DNA from: Plebeiibacterium sediminum
GTDB lineage: Bacteria; Bacteroidota; Bacteroidia; Bacteroidales; Marinilabiliaceae
Assembly (NCBI RefSeq): GCF_026013605.1
Contig: NZ_JAPDPJ010000045.1
Coordinates: 1 to 53,546, forward strand
Direction: 5' to 3'
DNA length: 53,546 nt
The notes below the pieces were generated by a model. That model saw only the letters and a program-made list of their open reading frames with translations. It was not told the DNA's origin and did no database searches. Below are positions 53,401 to 53,546 of this stretch, piece by piece (positions within the stretch are counted from its first letter, which is position 1; every line of letters starts with the position of its first letter). Made by a program: the position numbers and the translations under genes.

Positions 53401-53546
53401 ATTGGCGCGGATATTCATCCGTGCAATTTACATCTTTTAAGTATCTATAACTATTTCAATGATAAACCATCTGGCTCTTTTGATTATAAAGCAGGATTTG
53501 CAATCCGGGCATTAAATGTTACAATCATACAATCCAAATCTCACAG
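53401..53546. repeat. Dispersed intergenic repeat, copy 3 (cut by window end)
   Basis: It begins ATTGGCGCGGATATTCATCC and runs through CATCTGGCTCTTTTGATTAT and GGATTTGCAATCCGGGC to the window end, in the order of copies 1 and 2. Confidence 0.75.

Overview
The window comes from the chromosome of an AT-rich member of the Bacteroidota, probably a marine or anaerobic member of the Marinilabiliales/Bacteroidales group. The evidence is a SusC/SusD pair, a type IX secretion sorting domain, a NigD-like lipoprotein, GH84, and many promoters of the Bacteroidota form TTTG-N19-21-TAnnTTTG with no Shine-Dalgarno sequences. Hcp, a two-cluster ferredoxin and a DcuC carrier point to anaerobic or microaerobic life. 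The genus call is inference; no rRNA gene is present.

Layout. 1-5,300: recF and a DUF721 gene (minus), a TPR membrane protein, ribH, a Tyr-Thr-Gly tRNA cluster, an odd TTGCG-rich non-coding block and an SDR oxidoreductase. 5,410-16,270: a tRNA-Arg, a TPR histidine kinase with LytTR regulator, then a run of envelope genes (OmpA, a T9SS-sorted beta-helix protein, a lipoprotein, LemA, DUF3137, a DUF4412-like protein), closed by two tandem tRNA-Arg. 16,470-21,460: a NigD-like lipoprotein, then a Crp/Fnr regulator divergent from an Fe-S protein plus hcp (nitrosative stress), with a perfect palindrome between them. 21,540-26,030: sucD, an orphan chemotaxis receptor, mnmE. 26,030-30,580: an accessory stretch behind mnmE with a split HipBST toxin-antitoxin operon under three evenly spaced operators, two orphan genes and an AbiEii-type module; three related short repeats punctuate it. 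30,690-44,430: an FKBP lipoprotein, then MocR regulator, DcuC carrier, isoaspartyl dipeptidase, SusC, SusD and SGNH protein (probably beta-aspartyl peptide use), and a GH84 hexosaminidase. 44,430-46,050: a gene-free block of dispersed repeats and strong hairpins.

46,048-53,260 is the most interesting part: an RNA-repair island. On the minus strand an SPFH/slipin gene and an RtcB ligase gene follow a long leader. On the plus strand lie a WYL regulator and an operon of a second RtcB (RtcB2 type), release factor H and a TPR protein. The RtcB2-PrfH pair is known to repair ribosomes cut in the 16S decoding centre. The leader of the slipin-rtcB operon contains a tRNA-like element in circularly permuted order (T-arm half first, D-arm half second). 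Its acceptor and anticodon stems pair, the variable loop is 5 nt, and the two open ends fall in the anticodon loop, flanked by a further helix. That is the topology an RNA ligase such as RtcB could close. The rtcB2 operon has its own canonical promoter and a ~290-nt structured leader. A decayed ~93-bp fragment of an rtcB2-like gene sits about 19 kb away at 31,795.

The window ends inside a third copy of the dispersed repeat. Starts were often moved downstream of the longest open frame where the first codon was TTG or the N-terminus did not fit the family; each case is noted.
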